From Idiomarina rhizosphaerae (GTDB lineage Bacteria > Pseudomonadota > Gammaproteobacteria > Enterobacterales > Alteromonadaceae): DNA of 64,000 nt. The stretch lies in assembly GCF_024159085.1 (NCBI RefSeq), contig NZ_JAMZDE010000001.1:248001-312000 (forward strand), given 5' to 3'. The translations under genes were made by a program, and so were the position numbers. Below, one piece after another: positions 16,075-24,570 of this stretch. The notes under the pieces were generated by a model. That model was not told where the DNA came from. It did not search any database and saw only the letters and a list, made by a program, of their open reading frames with translations. Position 1 is the first letter of the stretch. Every line of letters begins with the position of its first letter.

Positions 16075-18057
16075 TTAGGGCCTCAACTCACCCGACTGCC
16101 AGTCTATAGTGAAATTATCGTCAGGTTCACCTTCCTGCAGAGCGAGGAAGATATCCAACACTGGGCCAAACCGGTGCGCCAGAGCGGCGGCCAACGAGTG
16201 CTTGCTGTCGTTTTCTTGCGTTACATTTGCAGGCGCTTTAACCTCAGTCGCGAGCTCGCTTAGGCTAACGGCAAGTAACTGATACTGACGCAAACGGGAC
16301 TCAGAAATGTCCTTAAGTGCTAACCGGCCAGCATTACGAATACGATAAAAATCGACAGCGAATTCAAACCCTGTCCATTGCGAAAAATCCGACATCTGAA
16401 AGCCTTTGCTGCGAGCTAAAGACTCACCCGCGGCTTTAGCCTCCGGCCAGGATCTCTGCTCTGTCAGCTGCGATAATGACAATAGCTGCTCGCCGTTTAA
16501 CGAAAACACCCAGTCACGTAAATCAGCCGGCCAGTCATTGGGAAGGAAACGCTGGCGAGTCAATTCGCGAATGTGCCAGTCGGTAAATTCCCGGTAATTT
16601 TTAGCCGTTAACACTCTTTTATCCCAGAGTTTTTCCGCGTTGCTTGATAGCAGTTGATCGTACTCTTGCTGATAGTGCTCAAAAAGCTCATCAAAACGCG
16701 GAACCTCTTTAATAACAATGGTATCAACGGCAAGCGAACCAGGCTTTTCAGAGCTCAGCACTTTATAAGCTGGCACATAAGCAGCCAGTGAAGGCGCCTG
16801 TATGTTGACTAAAAATCGCTCGCCACTGCGGGTAACACCGGTGTCGTTCATATGCATGTGTCCGCCCACATGCACCTTTAGTCCGGTTTCGGCTAAAAAT
16901 TTACTGACCGATTCCCCGGGCTTGCGCGCCAGCTGGAACGTACTTTCACCAAACAAATCGGCTATCGCGTCAGACTGTCCGTCGTAAAATTCCGACATAG
17001 GAAAGTGGCTAAAAGCGATTAAGGCTTTGCCCTGCTTTTCCGCCTGTTTAACCACATTTTTTATCCAGCCCAGCAAGTGCTTTTTATGGCTCAGCACGCG
17101 GTTATAGCCGGCATTACCTGAGCCCTGAAAGTCATTCGCTGACAATAATTCGCTGTCAGCCTCCGCTTTAGGAATGTAGACGTTGGCATCTATGCCCAGC
17201 AACCACAAACCTTCAACCGGCTCCACCAGATAACTGGCATCCGTTATTTCCGCACAGTTCCCCGCGTTTTCAGCCTTAAATTCACCACCGCTGCCGTTAC
17301 TGCAAATTTCGTATTGTCTTGCGATGAGTTCAGCACTGGTTTTTGCCTTAGCTAAGTCATAATCCTCATAGGAGTAATCGCTGAACGGCGTTTCCCAGTA
17401 AATGTATTCTGGTTGAGGTGAAAACCCATGCTCGCCCAGAATCGATAGCACTCCGTTGTAACCCAACTCCTGCACTTCTTCGGTACAGATGGTGGGCAAC
17501 GGGTGTTCGGTCTTAATAACCGCCTGCTTACCCTCATAGCCGGTGCATTCGGCGGCACCTTTGCTGAATATCCGCTGCGGATGCCCGTCAACGCCCAAAT
17601 AATCCGGTTTACCGGCGGGACGACTGAAGGGACGAACCGGGTCATGGTTTCCTGGTGCTGCGAAAAAACTCATATCGTACTTTTGTTGATAATGCTTGAG
17701 TATCTTCTGCAACCCGCGCAAATGCACCTGTTGTCCGTCATCACTGAAGTCGCCGGGAAGCGCTATGAGTTTAATCCCTCTTTTCGCCGCGTCATCTAAC
17801 GCCGCAAGCAGAGCAAAGTAATTCTCATTAAACAATCGGGTGGAATGCAGTTGAGACTGCATAGTGCGAATAGTGGCGTGGTCATGGCTCTGTGAATTTG
17901 GTAAGCCTTTAAAAGAGCCGTCGTTAAAATCAGCATAAACATCGTGAAAGTGGATGTCTGGCATAAAAGCAACGGGCGGAACATTATTATCTTCGGCTTT
18001 AACTTGCGCTGTCGCCACTGACAGCGCAAGTAGTATGGTACTTAAAATACACTTCAT
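16075..18057 (-). CDS. Secreted calcineurin-like metallophosphoesterase
   Basis: Protein of 660 residues with a Sec signal peptide (about 1-21). All metal-binding motifs are intact: MPDIHFHD (Asp34, His36), ALPGDFSDDGQ (102-103), APGNHDP (136-139), AFSHFPM and HVGGHMHMND. It should be an exported, two-metal phosphomono- or diesterase. The C-terminal 200 residues are helical and unrecognised. The gene starts 3 bases after the TonB-receptor stop, so both are cotranscribed downstream of a Pho box; the natural reading is release of phosphate or nucleoside from an organophosphate outside the inner membrane, with the receptor importing a product or substrate. Its complete active site contrasts with the dead domain two genes downstream. 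Substrate unknown. Confidence 0.88.
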   Translation of the reverse strand: MKCILSTILLALSVATAQVKAEDNNVPPVAFMPDIHFHDVYADFNDGSFKGLPNSQSHDHATIRTMQSQLHSTRLFNENYFALLAALDDAAKRGIKLIALPGDFSDDGQQVHLRGLQKILKHYQQKYDMSFFAAPGNHDPVRPFSRPAGKPDYLGVDGHPQRIFSKGAAECTGYEGKQAVIKTEHPLPTICTEEVQELGYNGVLSILGEHGFSPQPEYIYWETPFSDYSYEDYDLAKAKTSAELIARQYEICSNGSGGEFKAENAGNCAEITDASYLVEPVEGLWLLGIDANVYIPKAEADSELLSANDFQGSGNAGYNRVLSHKKHLLGWIKNVVKQAEKQGKALIAFSHFPMSEFYDGQSDAIADLFGESTFQLARKPGESVSKFLAETGLKVHVGGHMHMNDTGVTRSGERFLVNIQAPSLAAYVPAYKVLSSEKPGSLAVDTIVIKEVPRFDELFEHYQQEYDQLLSSNAEKLWDKRVLTAKNYREFTDWHIRELTRQRFLPNDWPADLRDWVFSLNGEQLLSLSQLTEQRSWPEAKAAGESLARSKGFQMSDFSQWTGFEFAVDFYRIRNAGRLALKDISESRLRQYQLLAVSLSELATEVKAPANVTQENDSKHSLAAALAHRFGPVLDIFLALQEGEPDDNFTIDWQSGELRP

Positions 18058-18060
18058 AGC

Positions 18061-20883
18061 TTAGATACTGCCGCGAATACCCAGGCTTACCCGACGCCCT
18101 GAAAACTCATACATAGTCGGGAATTTAGGATCCATCGTATAACCTTTGGTTACCTCGTCGGTCACGTTAATTCCTTCAACCACAACCTTAATGGAGTCAG
18201 TAATTTTATAACCTAAAGAGATATCGACCTGACCATAGTCGTCGCGGTAAACCGGGTACATATCACGCTCAATACGCTCAACGTACTCATCTTTGTAGTT
18301 GTATGAAACCCGCGCATCAAAGCTGCTATTTTCATAATAAGCGGTGAAGTTATAAGTGGTTTCAGCCAAACCCGGCGGCGGTGTCGGGATATCCAAATCC
18401 GATGATCCGGTTAAGGAGTTATCCAGTTTGGTGTAGTTTGAGTTAATACCAAAGCCTTCTAACGACGGGTGCAAAGCTTTCAGCGGGAACTGAGCAATTA
18501 ACTCAATTCCGGACACGTCATAAGAACCTTCGTCGTTTATTTTCTGATAAACATCAAAGTCATAGACCCCGTCCAGCGTGCCATTGTCGTTGTATTTAGT
18601 AACGTCTTTTACCACGCCCGTTAACGATTCTCGGACAACACCTTCAATGGTCTTATCGAAATAAGACGCGGCCAGAATACCACCGTTATCTAAATACCAT
18701 TCAACACCCAGTTCCCACTGGTCAGCATAGGTCGGTTTCAGATCCGGGTTACCATCACGATACTTAAATTCACTAACACTCACCGTACGTTTATAAGCAA
18801 TATCACCAAGCGCCGGACGAATAAAGGTTTCCGAAGCAGCGGCACGCAGCAAAACGCTATCGCTCAGTTCAACCATCATATTCAGACTGGGTAAAACATC
18901 GGTGTAGCTGCCTTCTTTTGAAACCGGTTCATCGGTATAGCCCGTGCTGCCATCCGGCATTTGGACTTGATGATACCCAAAGGATAAAACAGAAGTATCA
19001 ACAGCGCGTACACCTGCGTTCAAGGAAGCTGGAAACTGGCCTATATTGAATTCAAAGTCAGCCATTGCGTAAATACTCAGAACTTCCTCGTCCACACGGT
19101 AAAACTGGTTATCCTGGAAAGGTACGTTAAAGCCATCGTAGCGGAATTCATTACGCGCATAAGCGTTAGACACCTGACTCCAGCCACCTTTACCAGGAAC
19201 TTCGGTTAAATAATTGCCGCCCGGAACCAAGTCAGAAATTTTGGTCAGTTCGCTATCTTCTAAGGTGCGGACACCACTCCATGAGCTATCGCCCGCGGTT
19301 GGGCCTTTCACTTGTACGTTGCCGAGATTTCGCTCTTTAGATTTATCTGTGTAACGGGCACCAAAATGAACCCGGGCTAAAGCTGGGAAGGCACTCCAGA
19401 CAATACCGCGGCTGAAATCGAGCTGAGCCGCGTATTTGTCGTCTGTAATTTCTTCCAGATTCACATCATAGAAATCAAACAAATAAGAACCCGGTGACTG
19501 GTACATATCAATCGTATCGGGGTTGTCGCTTGGTATGGTTTCACCACCAGTGTCGGTATAGCGAGTTCTCGACGGTGCATAAGCAGTGTGCTTTAAGTTG
19601 GTGCGGTCAGACGTTTTTTCCGCTCCAGAATACCCCAATAACCCGGTCACAGCCCATTCACCCAGCTGCCAGTCCATGGACAAGCTCAGTTGGCTGTAGT
19701 CGGTTTCATGCACATTTTCTTTACTTAAGAACTCATGTTGCGTTGCGGCATAAGACACGTCAGAAAGTACCACCATGCCGTACTCAGAGAAAGTTGTGTC
19801 GTCGTATTCGTGAATGCGTTCTAAAGCACTGACGCTGGAGGCAGAATAAGCGGCAGCGTCGTATTCGTCTTCGGTATTGTCATAACCACCCAGCATGGCA
19901 TCAAGCGTCAGGCTAAAGTCATTACTGGGCTTATATTGTATAGACGCCGTAGCGCCCCACTTTTCCTGCTCGTTTAAATAAGCACGATCACCGACCTTAT
20001 TCATGAACACAACGCGGCTGGTTTCGTCACCATCCATAGGGTCGTCGATGACAATGCCGGTGTCTCTTTCAAGTACAGCAATGGTTTGATCCGACTGCCA
20101 CTGAGAATCACCTGATTTTTCAGTCCAGCGTGACAGCGGGCGGAAGTCGATGCCGGAGTTTGAGTCAGTACGGTTGGTACGTTCGCTGTGTGAGAACGAC
20201 ACCAACGCGCCCCAGTCACCGTAGGTGTCACTGGCAAGAAAAGAAAACTTAGGGTCAATTTCTTCCGAAATAGAGTTGTGAGCCGCTTCTGCTGAAGCCA
20301 CAAACTGACCGCCTTCATAGTCAAAAGGACGAGCCGTTGTAATTAATACCGAGCCGGCAATTCCGCCCTCTTCGTCAGCAGCAGTTGGAGACTTTTTCAC
20401 AGTCACCGACTGGATGATCTCGGATGCGAAAATATCAAATTCAACATCACGTCCGCCGCTACCCGAAGCAGTCGCTAAGCCGTTAATAGATACGTGCGTA
20501 AATTCTGTTGGCAGACCGCGAACATTCACTTTTGAGCCCAGCCCTTTGTTACGCTCAATCGTGACACCCGGCATACGCTGTAAAGCTTCGGCGAGGTTCT
20601 GCTCGGGGAAGTCGGCAATGTCAGTCGCAACTATCGAATCAGAAAAGCTAATGTTAGAACGTTTTATATCAACCGCTTTTTCCAGACTTTTAACGTAGCT
20701 TCCGCTAACCGCAATCACCTCAATTTCGTCTTTCTCCGCGGTTTTACTTTCTTCCAGCTCCTGAGCCTGAAGAGCATAAGCGGACGAGCTTAAGGCCATG
20801 CCCAGCAGAATTTGTTGTACTGCCTGACTTAATTTTGTTTTTTTACCCAATGACTTCTGATTGCGATGATTGCCTGTCTTCAT
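18061..20883 (-). CDS. TonB-dependent outer-membrane receptor (probable phosphate-starvation type)
   Basis: Large TonB-dependent receptor of about 940 residues. After a long basic N-terminus and signal peptide (cleavage near ALQAQ) comes the TonB box EIEVIAVSG, then the plug domain (ALQRMPGVTIERNKGLGSKVNVRGLP, SPTAADEEGGIAGSVLITT) and a 22-stranded barrel ending RRVSLGIRGSI. The plug style matches the large receptors of marine Alteromonadales for sugars or organophosphates, not siderophores. The start at 20883 follows a GGG-rich leader; an in-frame ATG at 20934 is the alternative. A near-consensus Pho box lies about 100 bases upstream, and the next gene, 3 bases away, is a secreted phosphoesterase. 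Ligand unknown; a phosphorylated compound is the best inference. Confidence 0.9.
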   Translation of the reverse strand: MKTGNHRNQKSLGKKTKLSQAVQQILLGMALSSSAYALQAQELEESKTAEKDEIEVIAVSGSYVKSLEKAVDIKRSNISFSDSIVATDIADFPEQNLAEALQRMPGVTIERNKGLGSKVNVRGLPTEFTHVSINGLATASGSGGRDVEFDIFASEIIQSVTVKKSPTAADEEGGIAGSVLITTARPFDYEGGQFVASAEAAHNSISEEIDPKFSFLASDTYGDWGALVSFSHSERTNRTDSNSGIDFRPLSRWTEKSGDSQWQSDQTIAVLERDTGIVIDDPMDGDETSRVVFMNKVGDRAYLNEQEKWGATASIQYKPSNDFSLTLDAMLGGYDNTEDEYDAAAYSASSVSALERIHEYDDTTFSEYGMVVLSDVSYAATQHEFLSKENVHETDYSQLSLSMDWQLGEWAVTGLLGYSGAEKTSDRTNLKHTAYAPSRTRYTDTGGETIPSDNPDTIDMYQSPGSYLFDFYDVNLEEITDDKYAAQLDFSRGIVWSAFPALARVHFGARYTDKSKERNLGNVQVKGPTAGDSSWSGVRTLEDSELTKISDLVPGGNYLTEVPGKGGWSQVSNAYARNEFRYDGFNVPFQDNQFYRVDEEVLSIYAMADFEFNIGQFPASLNAGVRAVDTSVLSFGYHQVQMPDGSTGYTDEPVSKEGSYTDVLPSLNMMVELSDSVLLRAAASETFIRPALGDIAYKRTVSVSEFKYRDGNPDLKPTYADQWELGVEWYLDNGGILAASYFDKTIEGVVRESLTGVVKDVTKYNDNGTLDGVYDFDVYQKINDEGSYDVSGIELIAQFPLKALHPSLEGFGINSNYTKLDNSLTGSSDLDIPTPPPGLAETTYNFTAYYENSSFDARVSYNYKDEYVERIERDMYPVYRDDYGQVDISLGYKITDSIKVVVEGINVTDEVTKGYTMDPKFPTMYEFSGRRVSLGIRGSI

Positions 20884-20980
20884 TCCCGAAACCCTATTGT
20901 TGCAAGCCACTACCGACAGCAGCTTATTAATCAAAGCGCGTATAATAGATGCGATAGTATTTCAATAGGATTTCGTTTAG

Positions 20981-20998
20981 CTGACAGTTTTATGAAAG
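20981..20998 (-). promoter_or_regulatory. Pho box upstream of the TonB receptor-phosphoesterase-UPF0104-GT4 operon
   Basis: On the minus strand the 18-mer reads CTTTCATAAAACTGTCAG and matches the PhoB consensus (CTGTCAT-AWAW-CTGTMAY) at 16 of 18 positions, with the two 7-base half sites in the proper 11-base phase. It points toward the operon. A weak -10 (TCCTAT) lies 10 bases further on and a better TATTAT further downstream. Confidence 0.7.
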
Positions 20999-21026
20999 CT
21001 CCTCTTTTAGCACATTAAGTATAAAA

Positions 21027-21761
21027 CTAAGCCGCCGCCGACTCCCGGGCATCATGAGTCATTTTCACTAATTGCTTTCTGACCTCACCAGAGGTCACAC
21101 AATCAGTCTCAAAAGGAATGAAAATACTGCGTTCATCAGCAATTAAGTGAAACCCGTCCGGGTAAATACTGCTCATTTTGACGGTGCCTGCATAATTTCT
21201 GAACTCCGCTTTCTGGTGGCGCAAAATAAGACCACAAGCATCGGCATGGTCATCATTCATATGCTGGATCATCTGCAATGCGTCTGCGGAATTCCATTGT
21301 GGTTCAAGCAGCAGCCATTCAGCTGGATTGATCCAGAAAATTTTGCCAAAGCCGCCAATATAGCGAATATGTTCAACGTCCATTTGCCAGAATTTAAAGT
21401 CATGAGCATTGAGATAACTTAAAGCGCCGGGAAAACGCTGGAAGTACAATTCCCCTAAAGATTCATCCACTAAAAACCGGGCATTACCCGTTAACGTTAG
21501 TCGCCCGTGAGTATTCTGGTCACCGCTTTCAGCCGCATCAAACACGGTAATACTTAAACGGTTATCTACTGATAAATTACGGGCATGCTGGGCAATGTCA
21601 GATACATAAAATACGACCTGACCTTCTGCGGAAAGCATAAACGGTGATACCGAGCCGAACGGATATCCCAGTAACTTCTTCGAGATAGTGGACAGCACTG
21701 CGGTATCGTTATTTTGTGCTAGTACTCGCGCTTCCCGCGCCGCTTTTATTCGTTCATTCAT
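21027..21761 (-). CDS. hugZ: HugZ/HutZ-type heme-utilisation protein
   Basis: Cytoplasmic heme-handling protein of 244 residues. The N-terminal half is a split-barrel pyridoxamine-phosphate-oxidase-like domain (AVLSTISKKLLGYPFGSVSPFML, VVFYVSDIAQHARNL, LTLTGNARFL) and the C-terminal half is a DUF2470-type domain (MIQHMNDDHADACGLIL, PDGFHLIADE), a combination known from HugZ/HutZ/CREG-like heme oxygenase proteins. HutZ of Vibrio cleaves heme. The gene is the last of the minus-strand heme operon, 13 bases after hmuV, which supports the assignment. The His-containing MNDDHAD block is the likely heme-contacting region, as in the family. Acts on heme delivered by HmuTUV. Confidence 0.9.
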   Translation of the reverse strand: MNERIKAAREARVLAQNNDTAVLSTISKKLLGYPFGSVSPFMLSAEGQVVFYVSDIAQHARNLSVDNRLSITVFDAAESGDQNTHGRLTLTGNARFLVDESLGELYFQRFPGALSYLNAHDFKFWQMDVEHIRYIGGFGKIFWINPAEWLLLEPQWNSADALQMIQHMNDDHADACGLILRHQKAEFRNYAGTVKMSSIYPDGFHLIADERSIFIPFETDCVTSGEVRKQLVKMTHDARESAAA

Positions 21762-21774
21762 TATAAAATACTCC

Positions 21775-22551
21775 TTAATGTCTTGGCTCGGTGAAAATCA
21801 TTGGCTTTAAAAAGCTCGGATGCGAGCTGACATGCACCGGTGTGCGATAGGTTCTTTCCAGAATGTCTTCCCGGAAAACACTCTCGGGTCTGTCGACATG
21901 CTGAATACAGTTATTGCCTAAAACAATGACTTGGTCGGCATACAAAGAGGCCAGGTTTAAATCGTGCATAACCGACAGAACCAGGTTGCCTTTTTGGCTG
22001 AATGACTTAATTTCATGCAACACCGCATGTTGATGATACACATCCAGTGCTGAGGTCGGTTCATCCAGCAGCAACAATTGTTCGCCCGGCAAGTCTTTAT
22101 CTAGCTGACATAAACACCGGGCTAAATGTGCCCGCTGTTGTTCGCCACCAGACAAGGTTTCAATGCCACGCTCACCCATTGGGGCTAAGTCAAAGCGGCT
22201 TAACCATCGGGTTGCGCGTTGTTCCGCATCGGCATCAGACTCCTGTGACCAATATCGCCCCATGGCCACCAGTTCCTTAACCGATAACCCTTCAGGCGCG
22301 GCCTGATGTTGCTCCATAACAGCTCTTATCGGTGCCAGTTTCAAGGCATCCCACGAGTTCAGTTCTCTTCCATTTAAGTAAATAGAACCGTTATAAGGAA
22401 GCTCCCCCGCCAACATATTTAAAAAGGTGGACTTGCCCGCACCGTTTTCGCCGACAATAGCAACAAATTGGTGGGCTTCTAAACTTAGGTTCAGTGACGT
22501 TAACACTTGCTGCCGACCAATAGATAGATTCGACACATCGATATCAAGCAT
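21775..22551 (-). CDS. hmuV: Heme ABC transporter ATP-binding protein
   Basis: ATPase of 258 residues. Walker A is VGENGAGKSTFLN, the ABC signature LSGGEQQR, Walker B LLLLDEPTSAL, and the switch His is in SVMHDLNL. HmuV-type features are GELPYNGSIYLNGREL and the AVMEQHQAAPEGLSV stretch. It powers import of heme (or a siderophore, but the neighbours are heme proteins) through HmuU. Its start overlaps the end of the hmuU gene by 8 bases, and hugZ follows after 13 bases. Confidence 0.93.
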   Translation of the reverse strand: MLDIDVSNLSIGRQQVLTSLNLSLEAHQFVAIVGENGAGKSTFLNMLAGELPYNGSIYLNGRELNSWDALKLAPIRAVMEQHQAAPEGLSVKELVAMGRYWSQESDADAEQRATRWLSRFDLAPMGERGIETLSGGEQQRAHLARCLCQLDKDLPGEQLLLLDEPTSALDVYHQHAVLHEIKSFSQKGNLVLSVMHDLNLASLYADQVIVLGNNCIQHVDRPESVFREDILERTYRTPVHVSSHPSFLKPMIFTEPRH

Positions 22552-23560
22552 AAAACCTCCGTCGTTGCTTCATAAGCAAATAAATAAAAAATGGCGCGCC
22601 GATAGCCGCCGTAATAATGCCAATAGGTAATTCCGCCGGAGCAACCAGAGTTTTTGCCAACCAGTCAGTAAGCACTAAAATGGCCGCGCCAAACAACATG
22701 GATACCGGCATTAACCAGCGCACATTAGCGCCAACCAGCATTCGTGCAATGTGGGGAATAATCAGTCCGATAAAGCCAATCATGCCGGTTAAGGCAACAG
22801 CTCCGCCAACACCCAGTGCAACGAAAAAAATTATCCGACGCTTCAGAGTGCCCACATTAACGCCCAGATAACGCGCTTGTCGTTCACCTAAAAGCAGTGT
22901 GTTAATTGCCCGGCGTTGAATAAAAAGTGCAACGCAACTGACACCCATAAACAAAAAGCCAAGTGGTAACTGTTGCCAGTTGGCTCCGGCCAGAGACCCC
23001 ATCTGCCAGAAACTCATAAGCCTCAGGGCGTCATCGTTAGCGTAGTAGCTGAGTAACCCAAGAATAGAACCGGCCAACGCATTAATGGCAACCCCTGCCA
23101 GCAGTAAGGTGGCAACATGAACTCCTGAGCGGCCGCCTGCCAAATGGTAAACCACAAAGGTGGTCAGCAGAGCGCCAATAAAAGCCGCGCCGGAAACCCA
23201 AAGCTGTCCCTGTAACCCGAACTCGGGACCTAAGGCAATAACTGCCAGTGCGAATACAGCCGCTCCCCCCGAAATACCAATGAGCCCGGGGTCAGCCAGC
23301 GGATTACGACACAAGGTTTGCATTGCAGTACCACTTTGCGCCAGCACCGCGCCCACCATCAGCCCCAAAACCAACCGGGGTAACCGAATATCAATTAAAA
23401 CTGTTTTTTGAATATCGGTCGCGTCGGGCAAAACCCCGGGCAACCAGATAAAGGGCAACCGCCAGTCCGACATCACCGGCCCGCTTGAAAGCAACAGAAT
23501 GCTGCTAACGGCAATACCCATAACCCCGGCGAGTAACCAATAGCGACGTTCAAGCGGCAT
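22544..23560 (-). CDS. hmuU: Heme ABC transporter permease (FecCD family)
   Basis: Inner-membrane permease of 338 residues with about ten helices. The FecCD signatures are RLPRLVLGLMVGAVLAQSGTAMQ, NPLADPGLIGISGGA, and GMIGFIGLIIPHIARMLVG near the C-terminus. It forms the transmembrane channel of the HmuTUV complex. The gene sits 4 bases after the hmuT stop and overlaps hmuV by 8 bases. Length and topology match the family. Confidence 0.93.
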   Translation of the reverse strand: MPLERRYWLLAGVMGIAVSSILLLSSGPVMSDWRLPFIWLPGVLPDATDIQKTVLIDIRLPRLVLGLMVGAVLAQSGTAMQTLCRNPLADPGLIGISGGAAVFALAVIALGPEFGLQGQLWVSGAAFIGALLTTFVVYHLAGGRSGVHVATLLLAGVAINALAGSILGLLSYYANDDALRLMSFWQMGSLAGANWQQLPLGFLFMGVSCVALFIQRRAINTLLLGERQARYLGVNVGTLKRRIIFFVALGVGGAVALTGMIGFIGLIIPHIARMLVGANVRWLMPVSMLFGAAILVLTDWLAKTLVAPAELPIGIITAAIGAPFFIYLLMKQRRRFYA

Positions 23561-23564
23561 GGTC

Positions 23565-24434
23565 TTACTCCCTGCCCGCCGCTATTTCATTGGCAAACTC
23601 AGCTACCACTCGTTGAGCCTCTGCAATGCGGGTTGTCATACCCAGCGCCAGCAACGAATCCATAACCAAAACCCGGCAATTCTTCCCGGCTTCCAGTAGC
23701 TTAAGTGCCTGCGCCTGACAAAACGCTTCTTTACTGCCGTGGCTTCGTACGACATGCTCAGGGGCCATTAAAAAATCGGGTTGCTCAACTAAAAGGTATT
23801 CAGCCGATACAGTTTTAAACCCGGAATGGGAAAATACATTAGCAATACTGGAAAAGCCGAACAGAAGATCTGGCACAGTATCTTTCCCGGCTGCCACCAC
23901 GCCTCGCTCTGACGCCTGCAGAACAAACAGCGCCTTCAAAGGTTCTTTACGCGAGCTAGTAGTCGTCAAATCTGACTTTATACCGGCAATAACCTGCTTT
24001 CCTTCGGCTTTCGCACCAAAGCGATCCGCCATGTTTTCAATTAGCTCGTACAGCCCCTGAAGCGACGTTGGCTTATCAAATACAACCACAGAAACTCCGG
24101 CCCGCTCAATTTGCTGCAACACTCTATCGCTACCGCCGCCTTCCAGTACCCACAGGTGTTCAGGCTCAAAGCTCAGAACGCCCTCAGCCGATAAATTACG
24201 GTAGTAACCGACTTTTGGTAACCTGTTGACAGCAGCAGGCGAGGTACTGGAAGTATCTACGCCTATCAGTCTGTCGTTTTTATTCAGCGCAAACACGATG
24301 TCGGTTAAGGTTCCGCCTGCGGTTATTAACTGGTTAACGTCCGTAGCCAGCGTATCCTCAGCCTGTCCGAACCACGAAAACAACAATAGAAAAGCGGCGC
24401 CGGTATGAACCAGAAACTGTCGTCCTGTCATCAC
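23565..24434 (-). CDS. hmuT: Periplasmic heme-binding protein
   Basis: Substrate-binding protein of 289 residues with a signal peptide (about 1-25). Helical-backbone class III fold features: TLTDIVFALNKNDRLIGVDTSSTSPA, LPKVGYYRNLSAEGVLSFEPEHLWVLEG. The Tyr pair in VGYYRNLS lies where HmuT/ShuT proteins bind heme iron. Start: GTG at 24434 is preceded by AGGAG with spacing 7; an ATG one codon later is equally possible. First gene of the hmuTUV-hugZ operon and divergent from the heme receptor gene, with a shared Fur box in the 136-base gap. Confidence 0.92.
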   Translation of the reverse strand: MMTGRQFLVHTGAAFLLLFSWFGQAEDTLATDVNQLITAGGTLTDIVFALNKNDRLIGVDTSSTSPAAVNRLPKVGYYRNLSAEGVLSFEPEHLWVLEGGGSDRVLQQIERAGVSVVVFDKPTSLQGLYELIENMADRFGAKAEGKQVIAGIKSDLTTTSSRKEPLKALFVLQASERGVVAAGKDTVPDLLFGFSSIANVFSHSGFKTVSAEYLLVEQPDFLMAPEHVVRSHGSKEAFCQAQALKLLEAGKNCRVLVMDSLLALGMTTRIAEAQRVVAEFANEIAAGRE

Positions 24435-24495
24435 AATAAAACTCCTGAATTAGGTTTTCTTTTTTGTCCTAAATCAAAAATAGTAACTTTCACTT

Positions 24496-24514
24496 GCAAA
24501 TGCAAATCATTTTC
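24496..24514. promoter_or_regulatory. Fur box between the heme transport genes
   Basis: The 19-mer GCAAATGCAAATCATTTTC matches the Fur consensus GATAATGATAATCATTATC at 14 of 19 positions and is roughly palindromic. It lies between the divergent hmuT and heme-receptor starts and can repress both when iron is plentiful. Confidence 0.65.
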
Positions 24515-24570
24515 GTTTAGATCTTATTGGTTTTTTCATATGCGTGTTAGTTCAGGATTGGAGATGAAAA

